A stretch of 64,000 bases of DNA from Versatilivorator sp963663845 (GTDB taxonomy: Bacteria > Acidobacteriota > Terriglobia > Versatilivoradales > Versatilivoraceae). The DNA lies in NCBI GenBank assembly GCA_963663845.2, contig OY760650.2, positions 4,154,001-4,218,000 of the forward strand, in the 5' to 3' direction. The notes beneath the pieces were generated by a model, which had not been told where the DNA came from, searched no databases, and was given only the letters and a program-made list of their open reading frames with translations. Of this stretch, positions 54,628 to 63,947 are shown one piece after another (the stretch's first letter is position 1; each line of letters begins with the position of its first letter). The position numbers and the translations under genes were made by a program.

Positions 54628-54643
54628 GGCGGCGCCTGCGCAG

Positions 54644-54784
54644 TCAGTGGGTTTTCTCGGGCTTCGGGTCTTTCCCGTCCTTCAATTTATGCCAGGCCCA
54701 TTCGATCAGTCCGAACAATATTTCGTCCCAGCAATAGACGATGAGGGATACAACCGCTTTCAGAACGACGCCCCAGAACTCCAT
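54644..54784 (-). CDS. small ORF next to the lactate permease
   Basis: A 46-residue frame (MEFWGVVLKAVVSLIVYCWD and on) with an amphipathic or single membrane-spanning N-terminal helix rich in Trp and a charged Lys/Asp/Pro tail. It has a modest purine-rich ribosome-binding region and ends 16 bases before the permease gene. It may be a small accessory subunit, but there is no family evidence. Confidence 0.4.
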   Translation of the reverse strand: MEFWGVVLKAVVSLIVYCWDEILFGLIEWAWHKLKDGKDPKPEKTH

Positions 54785-54839
54785 GCGATTCTCTCATCCC
54801 AACCGTCGCCCCGGACACACCGTGACGCTACCGAGTTTT

Positions 54840-54869
54840 TTGAAGGCAAGCGACGGCTTGGTGTAACAT
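54840..54869 (+). promoter_or_regulatory. candidate promoter for ilvC
   Basis: TTGAAG (54840-54845), 18-base spacer, TAACAT (54864-54869); about 100 bases before the ilvC start. No leader peptide or T-box-like structure is apparent in that leader. Confidence 0.45.
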
Positions 54870-54971
54870 GGGCAGCATCCAGGGACCGGGACCGGGGTTG
54901 CCCCATGCAGGAAATCGAGGCCCCCGGAAGCAGATTCCGGACCCAATCCCTACCCAAGCGAGGACGCGTCA

Positions 54972-55973
54972 ATGGCGAAAGTCTATCACGATGAAGATGC
55001 AGATCTGGCCCACCTGAAGGAAAAGAAAATTGCCATTATCGGCTACGGCAGCCAGGGCCATGCCCATGCCCTGAATCTCAGAGACAGCGGACTGGAGGTG
55101 ATGGTCGGACTCTATGAGGGGAGCCGCTCCTGGGCCAAGGCCGAGGGCGAAGGCCTCCAGGTGGCCACGGTGGAAGAGGCGTCGGCCCAATCCCAGGTGA
55201 TCATGATCCTGGTTCCCGACCAGACGCAGCGGGCGGTGTTCGAAGCCTCCATCAAGCCGCACCTGTCGGCAGGCAAGACCCTGATGTTCAGCCACGGCTT
55301 CAACATTCACTTCAGCCAGGTGGTGCCCCCGCCCGAGGTGGATGTCTCCATGATCGCTCCCAAGGGTCCCGGACACATGGTCCGCCAGGTCTACCAGGAG
55401 GGGGCGGGCGTTCCGGCCCTGGTCGCCATCGAGCAGGACGCTTCCGGCCACGCCCTCGACGTGGCCCTGGCCTACGCCAAGGGAATCGGCGCCGCCCGGG
55501 CCGGGGTGATCGAGACCACCTTCAAGGAGGAGACCGAGACCGATCTCTTTGGCGAGCAGGCCGTCCTCTGCGGCGGAACCTCCGCCCTGGTCAAGGCCGG
55601 ATTCGAGACGCTGATCAAAGCCGGCTACCAACCCGAAGTGGCTTATTTTGAATGTCTTCACGAGATGAAGCTGATCGTGGACCTCATGTATCAAGGCGGC
55701 TTGTCCTACATGCGCTATTCCATCAGCGACACCGCCGAGTACGGCGACTACACCCGGGGGCCCCAGATCGTCAACCAGGCCGTGCGGGATGCCATGGACG
55801 ACATCCTGGAAAATGTCTGCAACGGCAATTTCGCCAGGGAATTCATCCTCGAGAACCAGTCGGGGCGGGCTTCCATGAACGCCAATCGGCGCCGCGAGGC
55901 CGACCATCCCATCGAGCAGGTGGGCAAGGGCCTGAGGGACATGATGAGCTGGATGAACAAGACGGACGGGTGA
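54972..55973 (+). CDS. ilvC: ketol-acid reductoisomerase (class I)
   Basis: Second step of valine/isoleucine synthesis: NADPH- and Mg-dependent isomeroreduction. Rossmann GYGSQGHAHALNLRDSG is near residue 22, with Ser/Arg in the beta-2 loop (EGSRSW) suiting NADPH. Metal ligands are in ETDLFGEQAVLCGG and in the C-terminal domain (YFECLHEMKLIVDL). At 333 residues it is the short class I form. It heads a same-strand set with leuA and leuB. Confidence 0.96.
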   Translation: MAKVYHDEDADLAHLKEKKIAIIGYGSQGHAHALNLRDSGLEVMVGLYEGSRSWAKAEGEGLQVATVEEASAQSQVIMILVPDQTQRAVFEASIKPHLSAGKTLMFSHGFNIHFSQVVPPPEVDVSMIAPKGPGHMVRQVYQEGAGVPALVAIEQDASGHALDVALAYAKGIGAARAGVIETTFKEETETDLFGEQAVLCGGTSALVKAGFETLIKAGYQPEVAYFECLHEMKLIVDLMYQGGLSYMRYSISDTAEYGDYTRGPQIVNQAVRDAMDDILENVCNGNFAREFILENQSGRASMNANRRREADHPIEQVGKGLRDMMSWMNKTDG

Positions 55974-55984
55974 GGCAGTGGCCT

Positions 55985-56166
55985 GTGATCAGTGGTCAGT
56001 GATCAGTGGTCAGTGGTTAGTGATCAGTGGTTAGTGAAGGGTTTCGGACCAGGCAGGAGCCTGCGGGTTAGTCGTACTCTTTTGGGGGACAAGGACGAGA
56101 TCAATTGCGGGCATTTTGCATCGATCCAGTCAACTAGCCACTGACCACTAGCCACTATTCACTATT
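55985..56166. repeat. GTCAGTG-rich inverted-repeat element
   Basis: The left arm (55985-56037) is a run of GATCAGTGGTCAGT/GGTTAGTG units; the right arm (56129-56166) carries the complementary CTAGCCACTGACCAC units. Together they form a small terminal-inverted-repeat element filling the ilvC-56178 gap. Confidence 0.7.
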
Positions 56167-56177
56167 GGGGACCATCC

Positions 56178-57419
56178 ATGGTTCAGTTCCAGGAAGAAAT
56201 CGAGATCGAAGGCCACCTGATCGATTCGGGAATACTCAAGTACGCCTTCGACAAGATCATCGAAATGGAGGGGCAGTTCGAAGTCCTGCGCTTCGAGATC
56301 GGAAGGAACAACCAGGAACCCTCCCGGGCCTGGCTGATGGTGAAGGCCCGGAGCCGGCAGCAGTTGCAGGACATCCTGGCCGCCCTGGAGGATTTCGGCG
56401 CCATCATTGACCGGGAGGACTGCCGCCTGGTCGCGGCCGAGCGGGACGGCATCCTGCCCCGGGAGTTCTATTCCACCACCAACTTCGACACCCTCATCAA
56501 GGTCCGAGGGGAATGGCGGCCGGTCGTCAACCAGAAGATGGATGCCGTCATCGTCTGGACGGGCCGGCAGGCCATTACCAAGAAGATCAGCGGGGTGAAG
56601 GCGGGAGACCGGATCGTCACCGGACGGCAGGGGATTCGAGTCAAGCCGCAGGAGCGCAGCCGCGAGTACTCGGTGTTCGACTTCATGTCCAACGACGCCA
56701 GCGCCGAAATCAACAAGGGCATACTGATTTCCCAGATCGCCAAGGAGATCGACGCGGCCAAGGAGGCCGGCCACCGGATCGCCATTGTCCCGGGTCCGGC
56801 GGTGATCCACTCGGGCGCGGACGGCTATCTGAAGGAAGTGATCGGGATGGGCTACGTGGACGTGGTGCTCACCGGGAACGCCTTTGCCGCCCACGATATC
56901 GAGAAGGCCTTTCTGAATACCTCTCTGGGGATTCACCAGGAGAGCGGCAAGGCGGTGGACGGCGGACATCGCAACCACATCTGGGCCATCAACGAGATCA
57001 ACCGGGCAGGTGGCATCGAGAGCGCGGTCGAGAAGGGAGTTCTGACCTCGGGCCTGATGTACGAGTGCGTCAAGCGGGGCATTCGGACGGTCCTGGCCGG
57101 GTCCATCAGGGACGACGGCCCCCTGGTGGACGTGGTGACCGACTGCGTGGAGGCGCAACGGGAGTACATCGACGCCCTGGAGGGCGTGGCGGTGGTGCTG
57201 ATGCTGGCCTCGACGCTGCACAGCATCGCGGTGGGCAACGTCCTGAAGAGCAGCGTCAAGACCGTCTGCGTGGACATCAACGAAGCCACGCCCCTCAAGC
57301 TGGGCAATCGGGGAAGCAAGCAGGCCATTGGAATCGTGACCGATGTCTCCTTTTTCTTGAATGTTCTGGCGGCTGAACTCAAACTATGTGGTGACAGGAC
57401 TCTTCAGGTCGAGGCCTGA
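56178..57419 (+). CDS. TIGR00300 (LOR/SDH-domain) family protein, possible ornithine cyclodeaminase
   Basis: A 413-residue cytoplasmic protein with an N-terminal small domain (EEIEIEGHLIDSGIL) and a large C-terminal nucleotide-binding domain (VPGPAVIHSGADGYLKEVI, MLASTLHSIAVGN). It matches the 'LOR/SDH bifunctional enzyme conserved domain' family, of which archaeal and cyanobacterial members have been linked to ornithine cyclodeaminase (the ArgZ/AgrE C-terminal domain). Proline formation from ornithine is the best guess. Its position between ilvC and leuA is unexplained. Confidence 0.75.
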   Translation: MVQFQEEIEIEGHLIDSGILKYAFDKIIEMEGQFEVLRFEIGRNNQEPSRAWLMVKARSRQQLQDILAALEDFGAIIDREDCRLVAAERDGILPREFYSTTNFDTLIKVRGEWRPVVNQKMDAVIVWTGRQAITKKISGVKAGDRIVTGRQGIRVKPQERSREYSVFDFMSNDASAEINKGILISQIAKEIDAAKEAGHRIAIVPGPAVIHSGADGYLKEVIGMGYVDVVLTGNAFAAHDIEKAFLNTSLGIHQESGKAVDGGHRNHIWAINEINRAGGIESAVEKGVLTSGLMYECVKRGIRTVLAGSIRDDGPLVDVVTDCVEAQREYIDALEGVAVVLMLASTLHSIAVGNVLKSSVKTVCVDINEATPLKLGNRGSKQAIGIVTDVSFFLNVLAAELKLCGDRTLQVEA

Positions 57420-57482
57420 ACCCTTTGAGCGGAGCTCGCGCCTTGCGGCTTCGGCAGGTGGGCAGGGCCAGGGGGGAAACTG

Positions 57483-59045
57483 ATGGAAGACACCATTCAT
57501 ATCTTCGACACGACCTTGAGGGACGGGGAACAGTCTCCCGGTTGCAGCATGAACCTGGAGGAGAAGCTGAAGCTGGCTCACCAGTTGGAAGCCCTCCGGG
57601 TGGACGTGATGGAGGCCGGGTTTCCCATCGCCTCCGACGGTGATTTCGAATCGGTGCGCCAGGTCGCCCGGGAGATCCGTTCGGTAACGGTGGCCGGACT
57701 GGCCCGGGCCATGGACAAGGACATCCGGCGGTGCTGGGAGGCTCTGGACATCGCCGCCAAGCCGCGAATCCACACCTTCATCGCCACCTCCGATATCCAC
57801 CTGAAGTTCAAGCTCAAACGTTCCCGCGAGCAAGTCCTGGAGGACACGGTCAATGCGGTCCGGTTGGCCAAGTCTCTCTGTGACGAGGTGGAGTTCTCCG
57901 CCGAGGACGCCGGGCGTAGCGACCTGGACTACCTCTGCCAGGTCGTGGAGGCGGCAATCTCGGAAGGAGCGGCCATCATCAACATCCCCGATACGGTGGG
58001 ATATTGCGTGCCGGAGGAGTTCGGGCGCATCTTCAGCGTCCTGCGGGAAAAGGTGCCCAATATCGACCGGGCGCGCTTGAGCTGCCATTGCCACAACGAC
58101 CTGGGGCTGGCGGTGGCCAACTCCCTGGCCGCCGTTCGGGCCGGCGCCCGGCAGGTGGAGTGCACCATCAACGGAATCGGCGAGAGGGCCGGCAACGCCT
58201 CCCTGGAAGAGATCGTGATGGCGCTGCGGGTGCGCCGCGAGCACCTGGGTTTCAGCACCGGAATTCAGGCGGAGCAGATCTACAAGACCAGCCACCTGCT
58301 CTCCAACCTGACGGGAATGCTGGTCCAGGCCAACAAGGCGGTGGTGGGCAAGAACGCCTTTGCCCACGAGGCGGGGATCCATCAGGACGGGGTGCTCAAG
58401 CAGGCCCTGACCTACGAGATCATGACGCCGCAGTCGGTGGGGGTTCCCACCAGCAACCTGGTGCTGGGAAAGCATTCGGGGCGACATGCGCTTTCCAAGC
58501 GCTACATGGACCTGGGCTACACCCTGGACAAGAAGGAGCTGGACCGGGCCTACATGCTCTTCACCAAGCTGGCGGACAAGAAGAAGAACATCTATGACGA
58601 GGATCTGCTGGCCATCATTCACGACGGCATACGAATGATTCCCGAGCGCTACTCCTTGAAGTATGTCCACGCCACCGGCGGCAACCAGGTGCTGGCTTCG
58701 GCAACCGTCAAACTGAGCAAGGACAACGAGTTCTTCGTGGACACGGCCCTGGGCTGCGGTCCGGTAGAGGCCACCTGCAGGGCCATCGATCGAATCACCG
58801 GCGTGCCCGGCAGGCTGCTGGACTATTCGGTGCGTTCGGTCAGCAGCGGCAAGGACGCCGTGGGCGAAGTCTTCGTTCACGTGCATTTCGAAGGCCGGCG
58901 CTTCACCGGCAAGGCCGCCAGCTCGGACCTGGTGGACGCCAGCGCTCGCGCCTATCTCAACGCCGTCAACAAGACCATCCACGCCAGGGAGTCGGCGGCG
59001 GCCCGGAAGCAGGTCGAGCAAAAGCAGCCGGTGCCCCAGGCGTAA
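57483..59045 (+). CDS. leuA: 2-isopropylmalate synthase
   Basis: First committed step of leucine synthesis (acetyl-CoA plus 2-oxoisovalerate). The DRE-TIM domain carries DTTLRDGEQSPG (residues 9-20) and the metal-binding SCHCHNDLGLA (about 200). The C-terminal LeuA dimer/allosteric domain is present (about 390-510), so leucine feedback is likely. Length 520 is standard. leuB follows 32 bases later. Confidence 0.96.
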   Translation: MEDTIHIFDTTLRDGEQSPGCSMNLEEKLKLAHQLEALRVDVMEAGFPIASDGDFESVRQVAREIRSVTVAGLARAMDKDIRRCWEALDIAAKPRIHTFIATSDIHLKFKLKRSREQVLEDTVNAVRLAKSLCDEVEFSAEDAGRSDLDYLCQVVEAAISEGAAIINIPDTVGYCVPEEFGRIFSVLREKVPNIDRARLSCHCHNDLGLAVANSLAAVRAGARQVECTINGIGERAGNASLEEIVMALRVRREHLGFSTGIQAEQIYKTSHLLSNLTGMLVQANKAVVGKNAFAHEAGIHQDGVLKQALTYEIMTPQSVGVPTSNLVLGKHSGRHALSKRYMDLGYTLDKKELDRAYMLFTKLADKKKNIYDEDLLAIIHDGIRMIPERYSLKYVHATGGNQVLASATVKLSKDNEFFVDTALGCGPVEATCRAIDRITGVPGRLLDYSVRSVSSGKDAVGEVFVHVHFEGRRFTGKAASSDLVDASARAYLNAVNKTIHARESAAARKQVEQKQPVPQA

Positions 59046-59077
59046 CAACCCTCAAAGGAAAGCGGCAAGGACAATCC

Positions 59078-60178
59078 ATGGGATCGAAGGGTGAAAAGCA
59101 GGTCGCGGTGATTCCGGGCGACGGCATCGGGAAGGAGGTCATGGCCCAGGCCCTGCGGGTGATCGACAAGATCGCGGCTCGGAACGGCCATTGCATCCGC
59201 ACGGAAGAAGCCCTGGCCGGAGGCAGCGCCCTGGATGCCACCGGCGTCCCCCTGCCCGAGCCCACCCTGGATCTCTGCAAGCGGAGCCATGCCGTCCTGC
59301 TGGGAGCGGTGGGCGGTCCCCGATGGGATGACAACCCTCCCGAGCTCAAGCCGGAAAAGGGAATCCTGGGACTGAGAGCCGGCCTGGGGCTCTTCGCCAA
59401 CCTCAGGCCGGCCCATGTCTATCCCACGCTGGCGGGCGCCTCCAGCCTGAAGCCCGAGATTGTGAAGGGGGTCGATCTGCTGATCGTGCGAGAGTTGACC
59501 GGCGGCATCTATTTCGGCCAGCCCCGCGGCATCTCGAAGAGCAACGGAGAGGAAGTCGGAATCAATACCCTGATCTATCGAACCTCCGAGATCGAGAGGA
59601 TCGCCCGGGTCGCTTTCGAGGCTGCCCGAAAGAGGCGAGGCCGGGTGACTTCGGTCGACAAGGCCAACGTCCTGGAGTCGTCGCAGTTGTGGCGCCGGGT
59701 GGTTGCGGAGGTGGGTGGAAGCTTCCCCGACGTTTCACTCAACCACATGCTGGTCGACAACTGCGCCATGCAGTTGATCGCCGATCCCGCACAGTTCGAC
59801 GTCATCGTCACCACCAACATGTTCGGAGACATCCTCAGCGACGAAGCCTCCATGCTGACCGGTTCCATCGGCATGCTGCCCTCGGCCAGCCTGGGTGGCC
59901 GCAACGGACTCTACGAACCCGTCCACGGCACGGCTCCCGACATTGCCGGCCGGGACCTGGCCAATCCCATCGCCATGATCGCCTCCGCGGCCATGATGTT
60001 CAAGTATTCCTTCGGCTTGCAGCGGGAAGCGGCGGCCATCGAAACGGCCATCGCCTCGGTGCTGGACCAGGGATACCGAACCGCCGACCTGATGGCCGCG
60101 GGCGGCCGCTCGGTGGGCACCCGCGAGATGGGACAGTTGATCCTGGACAGTCTGGACGCCCAACCCATCGACGGCTAG
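59078..60178 (+). CDS. leuB: 3-isopropylmalate dehydrogenase
   Basis: NAD-dependent oxidative decarboxylase of leucine synthesis. IPPGDGIGKE-like opening (VIPGDGIGKEV), substrate Arg region (LRAGLGLFANLRP), metal Asp in NMFGDILSDEASML, and the adenine-binding LYEPVHGTAPDIAG are all present. 366 residues is usual. leuC and leuD are not in the window. Confidence 0.96.
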   Translation: MGSKGEKQVAVIPGDGIGKEVMAQALRVIDKIAARNGHCIRTEEALAGGSALDATGVPLPEPTLDLCKRSHAVLLGAVGGPRWDDNPPELKPEKGILGLRAGLGLFANLRPAHVYPTLAGASSLKPEIVKGVDLLIVRELTGGIYFGQPRGISKSNGEEVGINTLIYRTSEIERIARVAFEAARKRRGRVTSVDKANVLESSQLWRRVVAEVGGSFPDVSLNHMLVDNCAMQLIADPAQFDVIVTTNMFGDILSDEASMLTGSIGMLPSASLGGRNGLYEPVHGTAPDIAGRDLANPIAMIASAAMMFKYSFGLQREAAAIETAIASVLDQGYRTADLMAAGGRSVGTREMGQLILDSLDAQPIDG

Positions 60179-60285
60179 GATTTTTCCCTCCTGACGCCTC
60201 CTCGAAAAACGATCCTGCCCTTAACTGGTTTCACACAAGTCGGCACGCACCCAGGGTCAACACTATTCAGAGGAAAACGTTTGCT

Positions 60286-60527
60286 AATGAAGACGAACCA
60301 CGAATGAACACCAATAGACACGAATAGACACGAAGAAAGGCAAACCTGCTTCAACGACACGCAGCGCCACAATGCTTCTGCAACTTGGTCGTTGTGCTCT
60401 TTTTGTGTTTTTGTGCCTTTTGTGGCCATTTCCGGCAACGATCCCGCTGCCGAATTTTGCAGACACGTCCACCCATGAATCCGTCTATTGGTGTTCATTC
60501 GTGTCCATTCGTGGTTCGCCGTTTTCC
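60286..60527. repeat. composite intergenic repeat with ~25-bp inverted ends
   Basis: GAACCACGAATGAACACCAAT (from 60295) is inverted at 60483-60517; the middle (about 60395-60470) resembles the CCTTTTGTGGCCATT part of the repeat at 13075. It occupies most of the 60179-60692 gap, in which no gene is supported; a CATAAT at 60648 is a possible -10 for selD. Confidence 0.65.
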
Positions 60528-60692
60528 TTTATGGAAGTCTCTTTTTGCTCCTTTGTGGTTAGTCGCTCAATTGTTTCCAATGAGCATTCCATCCTGCTGT
60601 GCAAGAAGCCATCCACCCATGCCCGGAAACTCTGGGCGGATGCGTGGCATAATAGGGCGATTTTAGTGGTTTCTCCCGATCCGGAGGCGTGC

Positions 60693-61730
60693 GTGCGCAA
60701 GCGACTTACAGAGATGGTATCCTGCGCGGGTTGAGCTTCCAAGCTCGCCCCCCAGGCGCTCATTCAAGTGTTGAGTGAGCTACCCCGACAACCCCGCAAT
60801 CCCGATCTCCTGGTCGGCTTCGATACCGCCGACGACGCGGGAGTATTTCGTCTCCGGGACGACCTGGCCCTGGTTCAGACGCTGGACTTCTTCACCCCCA
60901 TCGTCGACGATCCCTTCGACTATGGGCGCATTGCCGCCCTGAACTCCCTCAGCGACGTCTGGGCCATGGCCGGAAAACCGCTGACGGCCCTTTCGGTGAC
61001 CTGCTTCCCCAAGAAGGGGGCGGACTGGGCCATACTGTCGGAGGTGATGCGGGGTGGGCTGCAAGTCCTGTCACAGCACCAGGTGACCCTGCTGGGTGGC
61101 CACAGCGTGGACAACGACCAGATCATGTTCGGCTACGCCGTGACCGGCATCATCCATCCGGATCAGGTGGCCACCAACGCCGCCGCCCGGCCCGGGGAGC
61201 TCCTGGTCTTGACCAAGCCCATCGGGACCGGCGTGATCTCGACCGGGATCAAGTTTCAAACCGCAAAATCTTCGGTCGCCGCGGCCGCGGTGGGCGCCAT
61301 GCTGCTGCCGGGAGAGGCGGCAGCGGGAGCCATGCGCGACTTTCACCTCCGTTGCGCGACCGACGTCACCGGCTTCGGGCTGTTGGGGCACCTTTGGGAA
61401 GTGGCCCAAGCCAGCCGGGTGAGCCTCGAAATCGATTCGGCAAGGGTCCCGCTGCTGGAGGGGGCCCTGGAGCTGGCGGGGCAAGAGATGCTGACGGGCG
61501 GGGACAAGACCAATCGGGAATTCGTCGGGGCGGGGGTCGCCGTCAGGGAAGGCATCCCGTCCGAGCTGGTCAGCCTGCTCTTCGATCCCCAGACGGCGGG
61601 CGGCATCCTGATGTCGGTTCCCCAACAGAAAGTGGAGTCCCTGTTGGCTCGGCTGCGGCGAACCTACCCGAGCGCAGGCGTGATCGGGCGGGTGGCCGGA
61701 TGGGGCGACCCGGCGATCCTGGTCCACTGA
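60693..61730 (+). CDS. selD: selenide, water dikinase (selenophosphate synthetase), selenoprotein
   Basis: Makes selenophosphate for selenocysteine and selenouridine. The catalytic Cys position is an in-frame TGA (60732-60734), giving LTEMVSCAG-Sec-ASKLAP, with the essential Lys three residues later. Downstream the PurM-like ATP-binding fold is intact (DDAGVF, DFFTPIVDDPFDYGRIAA, GGHS, DVTGFGLLGH, FDPQTAGG). GTG at 60693, five bases after GGAGG, gives 345 residues, the usual SelD size; an ORF beginning at 60768 would lack the active site. Bases after TGA can pair (CGCC/GGCG), a possible SECIS, not verified. Confidence 0.92.
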
Positions 61731-61788
61731 TCCGGTTGCGGCCCGGCGGAACTTGCCGGCTCCGAGGGGTGAACGGAGGCGATGACCC

Positions 61789-63204
61789 ATGATGCAGCGG
61801 AAGTACCGCATCGCCCGGCTGGTCAACGCCCTGGTGGAGACGGCAGTCACGGTGGTCTCGTTCCTGCTGGCTTACGGGATTCGTGACCATCTGCCTCTGG
61901 CCTACTTCGGCGAGCTGTTTCCCTTCCGCGACTACCTGGGACTGCTGCTGGTGGTGGTGCTGCTGTGGAACGGGTTGGGGCTGCTGATTCAGCGGCAGCC
62001 CGCCCTCTCGGCCGGCGACAGGCTGGGTGTGGCCAAGGAGACGGCGCTGCTGGTCTTTCTGGGCGGCGTCCTCATCAGCGCCGCCATCTTCCTGCTGAAA
62101 TACCATTTCATCAGCCGCCCCTTCATCCTGATCTTCGTCCTGGTCAACTTCCTTCTCCTGCTGGCGTTCCGCCTGTTTGCCGCCAGGGGAGTCAGCCGCT
62201 TCGGCCGGCTGGTGTCGGGAGACCGCAATCTCCTGATCGTGGGCAGCGGCGACCGGGTGGCGCGGGTGGCGGCCGTGCTGGAGGAGGCCGAGGCCTGGGG
62301 CTACCACCTGGTCGGCATCGTGCCGGAATCTCCCGGCGCCAAGCCCGATTCCCGGCTCGGAGGCTATCCCAGGATTCCACTCTCCCGATTCGGCGAGGCC
62401 ATCCAGAGGCACACCGTCGATGAAGTCATTTTCGTGGTCTCGAAGGATGCCCTGGCGGGGCTGGAGGAGATCTTTCTCCTGTGCGAGGAAGAAGGCGTCA
62501 AGACCCGGGTCATGCTCACCTTCTTTCCCCACGTGACCTCCAAGGTCTACCTGGAGGCCTTGCAGGACCTGCCCCTGCTGACCTTCACCACCACGCCGCA
62601 GAACGACTACCTGCTCCTGGTCAAGAACGGCATCGACCTGGTCCTGGCCTGTGCTCTGCTGGTGCTGACGGCGCCGCTGTTCGCCTTGATCGCCCTCTTG
62701 ATCAAGACCACCTCGAAGGGGCCGATCATCTTCAAGCAGGTTCGCTGCGGGTTGGGCGGAAGGGAATTCGTCTTCTACAAGTTCCGGTCCATGGTGGAAA
62801 ACGCCGAAGCCGCCCGCAGCCGGCTGCAGCACCTCAACGAAATGTCGGGACCGGTCTTCAAGATCGGCAAGGACCCGCGCTGCACGCCGGTGGGACGCCT
62901 GCTGCGCAAGTTCAGCCTGGACGAGCTGCCACAGCTCCTCAACATCCTCAAGGGGGACATGTCCTTCGTGGGTCCGCGCCCGCCGCTTCCGCGAGAGGTG
63001 AAAGATTATCAGCGCTGGCAGCGTCGCAGGCTTCGCATGAAGCCGGGACTGACCTGCTTGTGGCAGGTTCGAGGCAGAAACGAGATCGATTTCGACGAAT
63101 GGATGAAGTTGGACCTGCAGTATATCGACAACTGGTCCCTGCTGCTGGACGTCAAGATCGCCCTGAAGACCATTCCGATCGTGCTGCTGGGGAAGGGAAC
63201 CTGA
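61789..63204 (+). CDS. exopolysaccharide polyprenyl-glycosylphosphotransferase
   Basis: A 471-residue membrane sugar-1-phosphate transferase that loads the first sugar on undecaprenyl phosphate. Four N-terminal helices (to about residue 140), a CoA-binding-like central domain (LLIVGSGDRVARVAAVL), one further helix and the C-terminal bacterial sugar transferase domain (FYKFRSMVENAE, KFSLDELPQLLNILKGDMSFVGPRPP, PGLTCLWQVRGR). WbaP/WcaJ-like; the sugar is unknown. No other capsule genes are in the window. Confidence 0.92.
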   Translation: MMQRKYRIARLVNALVETAVTVVSFLLAYGIRDHLPLAYFGELFPFRDYLGLLLVVVLLWNGLGLLIQRQPALSAGDRLGVAKETALLVFLGGVLISAAIFLLKYHFISRPFILIFVLVNFLLLLAFRLFAARGVSRFGRLVSGDRNLLIVGSGDRVARVAAVLEEAEAWGYHLVGIVPESPGAKPDSRLGGYPRIPLSRFGEAIQRHTVDEVIFVVSKDALAGLEEIFLLCEEEGVKTRVMLTFFPHVTSKVYLEALQDLPLLTFTTTPQNDYLLLVKNGIDLVLACALLVLTAPLFALIALLIKTTSKGPIIFKQVRCGLGGREFVFYKFRSMVENAEAARSRLQHLNEMSGPVFKIGKDPRCTPVGRLLRKFSLDELPQLLNILKGDMSFVGPRPPLPREVKDYQRWQRRRLRMKPGLTCLWQVRGRNEIDFDEWMKLDLQYIDNWSLLLDVKIALKTIPIVLLGKGT

Positions 63205-63215
63205 CCGGTTCGGTT

Positions 63216-63947
63216 TCAGTCCGCCGGCTCCGCCCCTTCGGGACCCGGCCGGATCTCCAGTCCGGGCCGGCGATGGTAGTCGGTCCCGTCTTTCACCCCC
63301 GCCTTGGCGAAGGAGCGCCGGCGCTCGCCGCACTTGTTGCAACCGCCGCAGTGTTTTTCCCCGACCGGACGGATGCAGGAGAAGGTCAGCTCCAGAGGAA
63401 AGTCCCTGCCCAGATCGATCACCTCTGCTTTCGAGAGGTTGCTGAACGGAGTCACGATCTCCAGTGGATGGGTGAGAGCGCCGCCGGCCACACGCTCGAA
63501 ACCGCGGAGAAAGTCGGGGGTGGCGTCGGGGAAGGGGTTTCCCTTCAACAGCCCCAAGGCGATGACGCCGATCCGGTTCAGGGAGCAATAGATCGCCGCC
63601 TTGGAGAGGAGCAGGAGGTTTCGCCCCGGCAGATAGACGGCGCTGTCCTCGGTATGGGCCCCGGGAACGGCTTTGCCGGTGGTGCTCCAATGGGATCGAT
63701 AGATGTCTTCGACCGGAAGTGTGAGGCGTCTGAGAGGTTTCAGTCCGGGATGGTTCAGGCGGGCCAGAAACCTGCGGAGCCACGTCAACTCGACCCTCTC
63801 CCAAACCAGGCCGGCCTGGACGTAGAGAGGAGTGAGCTCCCGGCCCTGTTCCGCCAGATGGGCCAGCAGGACACAGCTATCGAGCCCTCCGCTGACCAGC
63901 ACGCACGCCCGGCGATTCTTCGTTCCTGTTGAACTAACCGAGTTCAT
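63216..63947 (-). CDS. queC: 7-cyano-7-deazaguanine synthase
   Basis: ATP-dependent amidotransferase-like step of queuosine precursor synthesis (CDG to preQ0). PP-loop LVSGGLDSCV is near residue 13 and the zinc cysteines are C-x(n)-CGGCNKC near the C-terminus. The ATG at 63947 is chosen; a TTG start at 63983 is possible. At 243 residues it is the expected size. It converges on the sugar transferase gene with an 11-base gap. Confidence 0.9.
   Translation of the reverse strand: MNSVSSTGTKNRRACVLVSGGLDSCVLLAHLAEQGRELTPLYVQAGLVWERVELTWLRRFLARLNHPGLKPLRRLTLPVEDIYRSHWSTTGKAVPGAHTEDSAVYLPGRNLLLLSKAAIYCSLNRIGVIALGLLKGNPFPDATPDFLRGFERVAGGALTHPLEIVTPFSNLSKAEVIDLGRDFPLELTFSCIRPVGEKHCGGCNKCGERRRSFAKAGVKDGTDYHRRPGLEIRPGPEGAEPAD

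Noticed and set aside
54785..54971. Riboswitch or attenuator upstream of ilvC
   Set aside because: I see no leader peptide rich in branched-chain codons, T-box motif or terminator/antiterminator pair; only a promoter-like sequence.
60372..60734. 120-residue frame ending at 60734 as a separate gene
   Set aside because: Its last 14 codons are the true start of SelD, the stop is the Sec codon, and its upstream part lies in intergenic repeat sequence.
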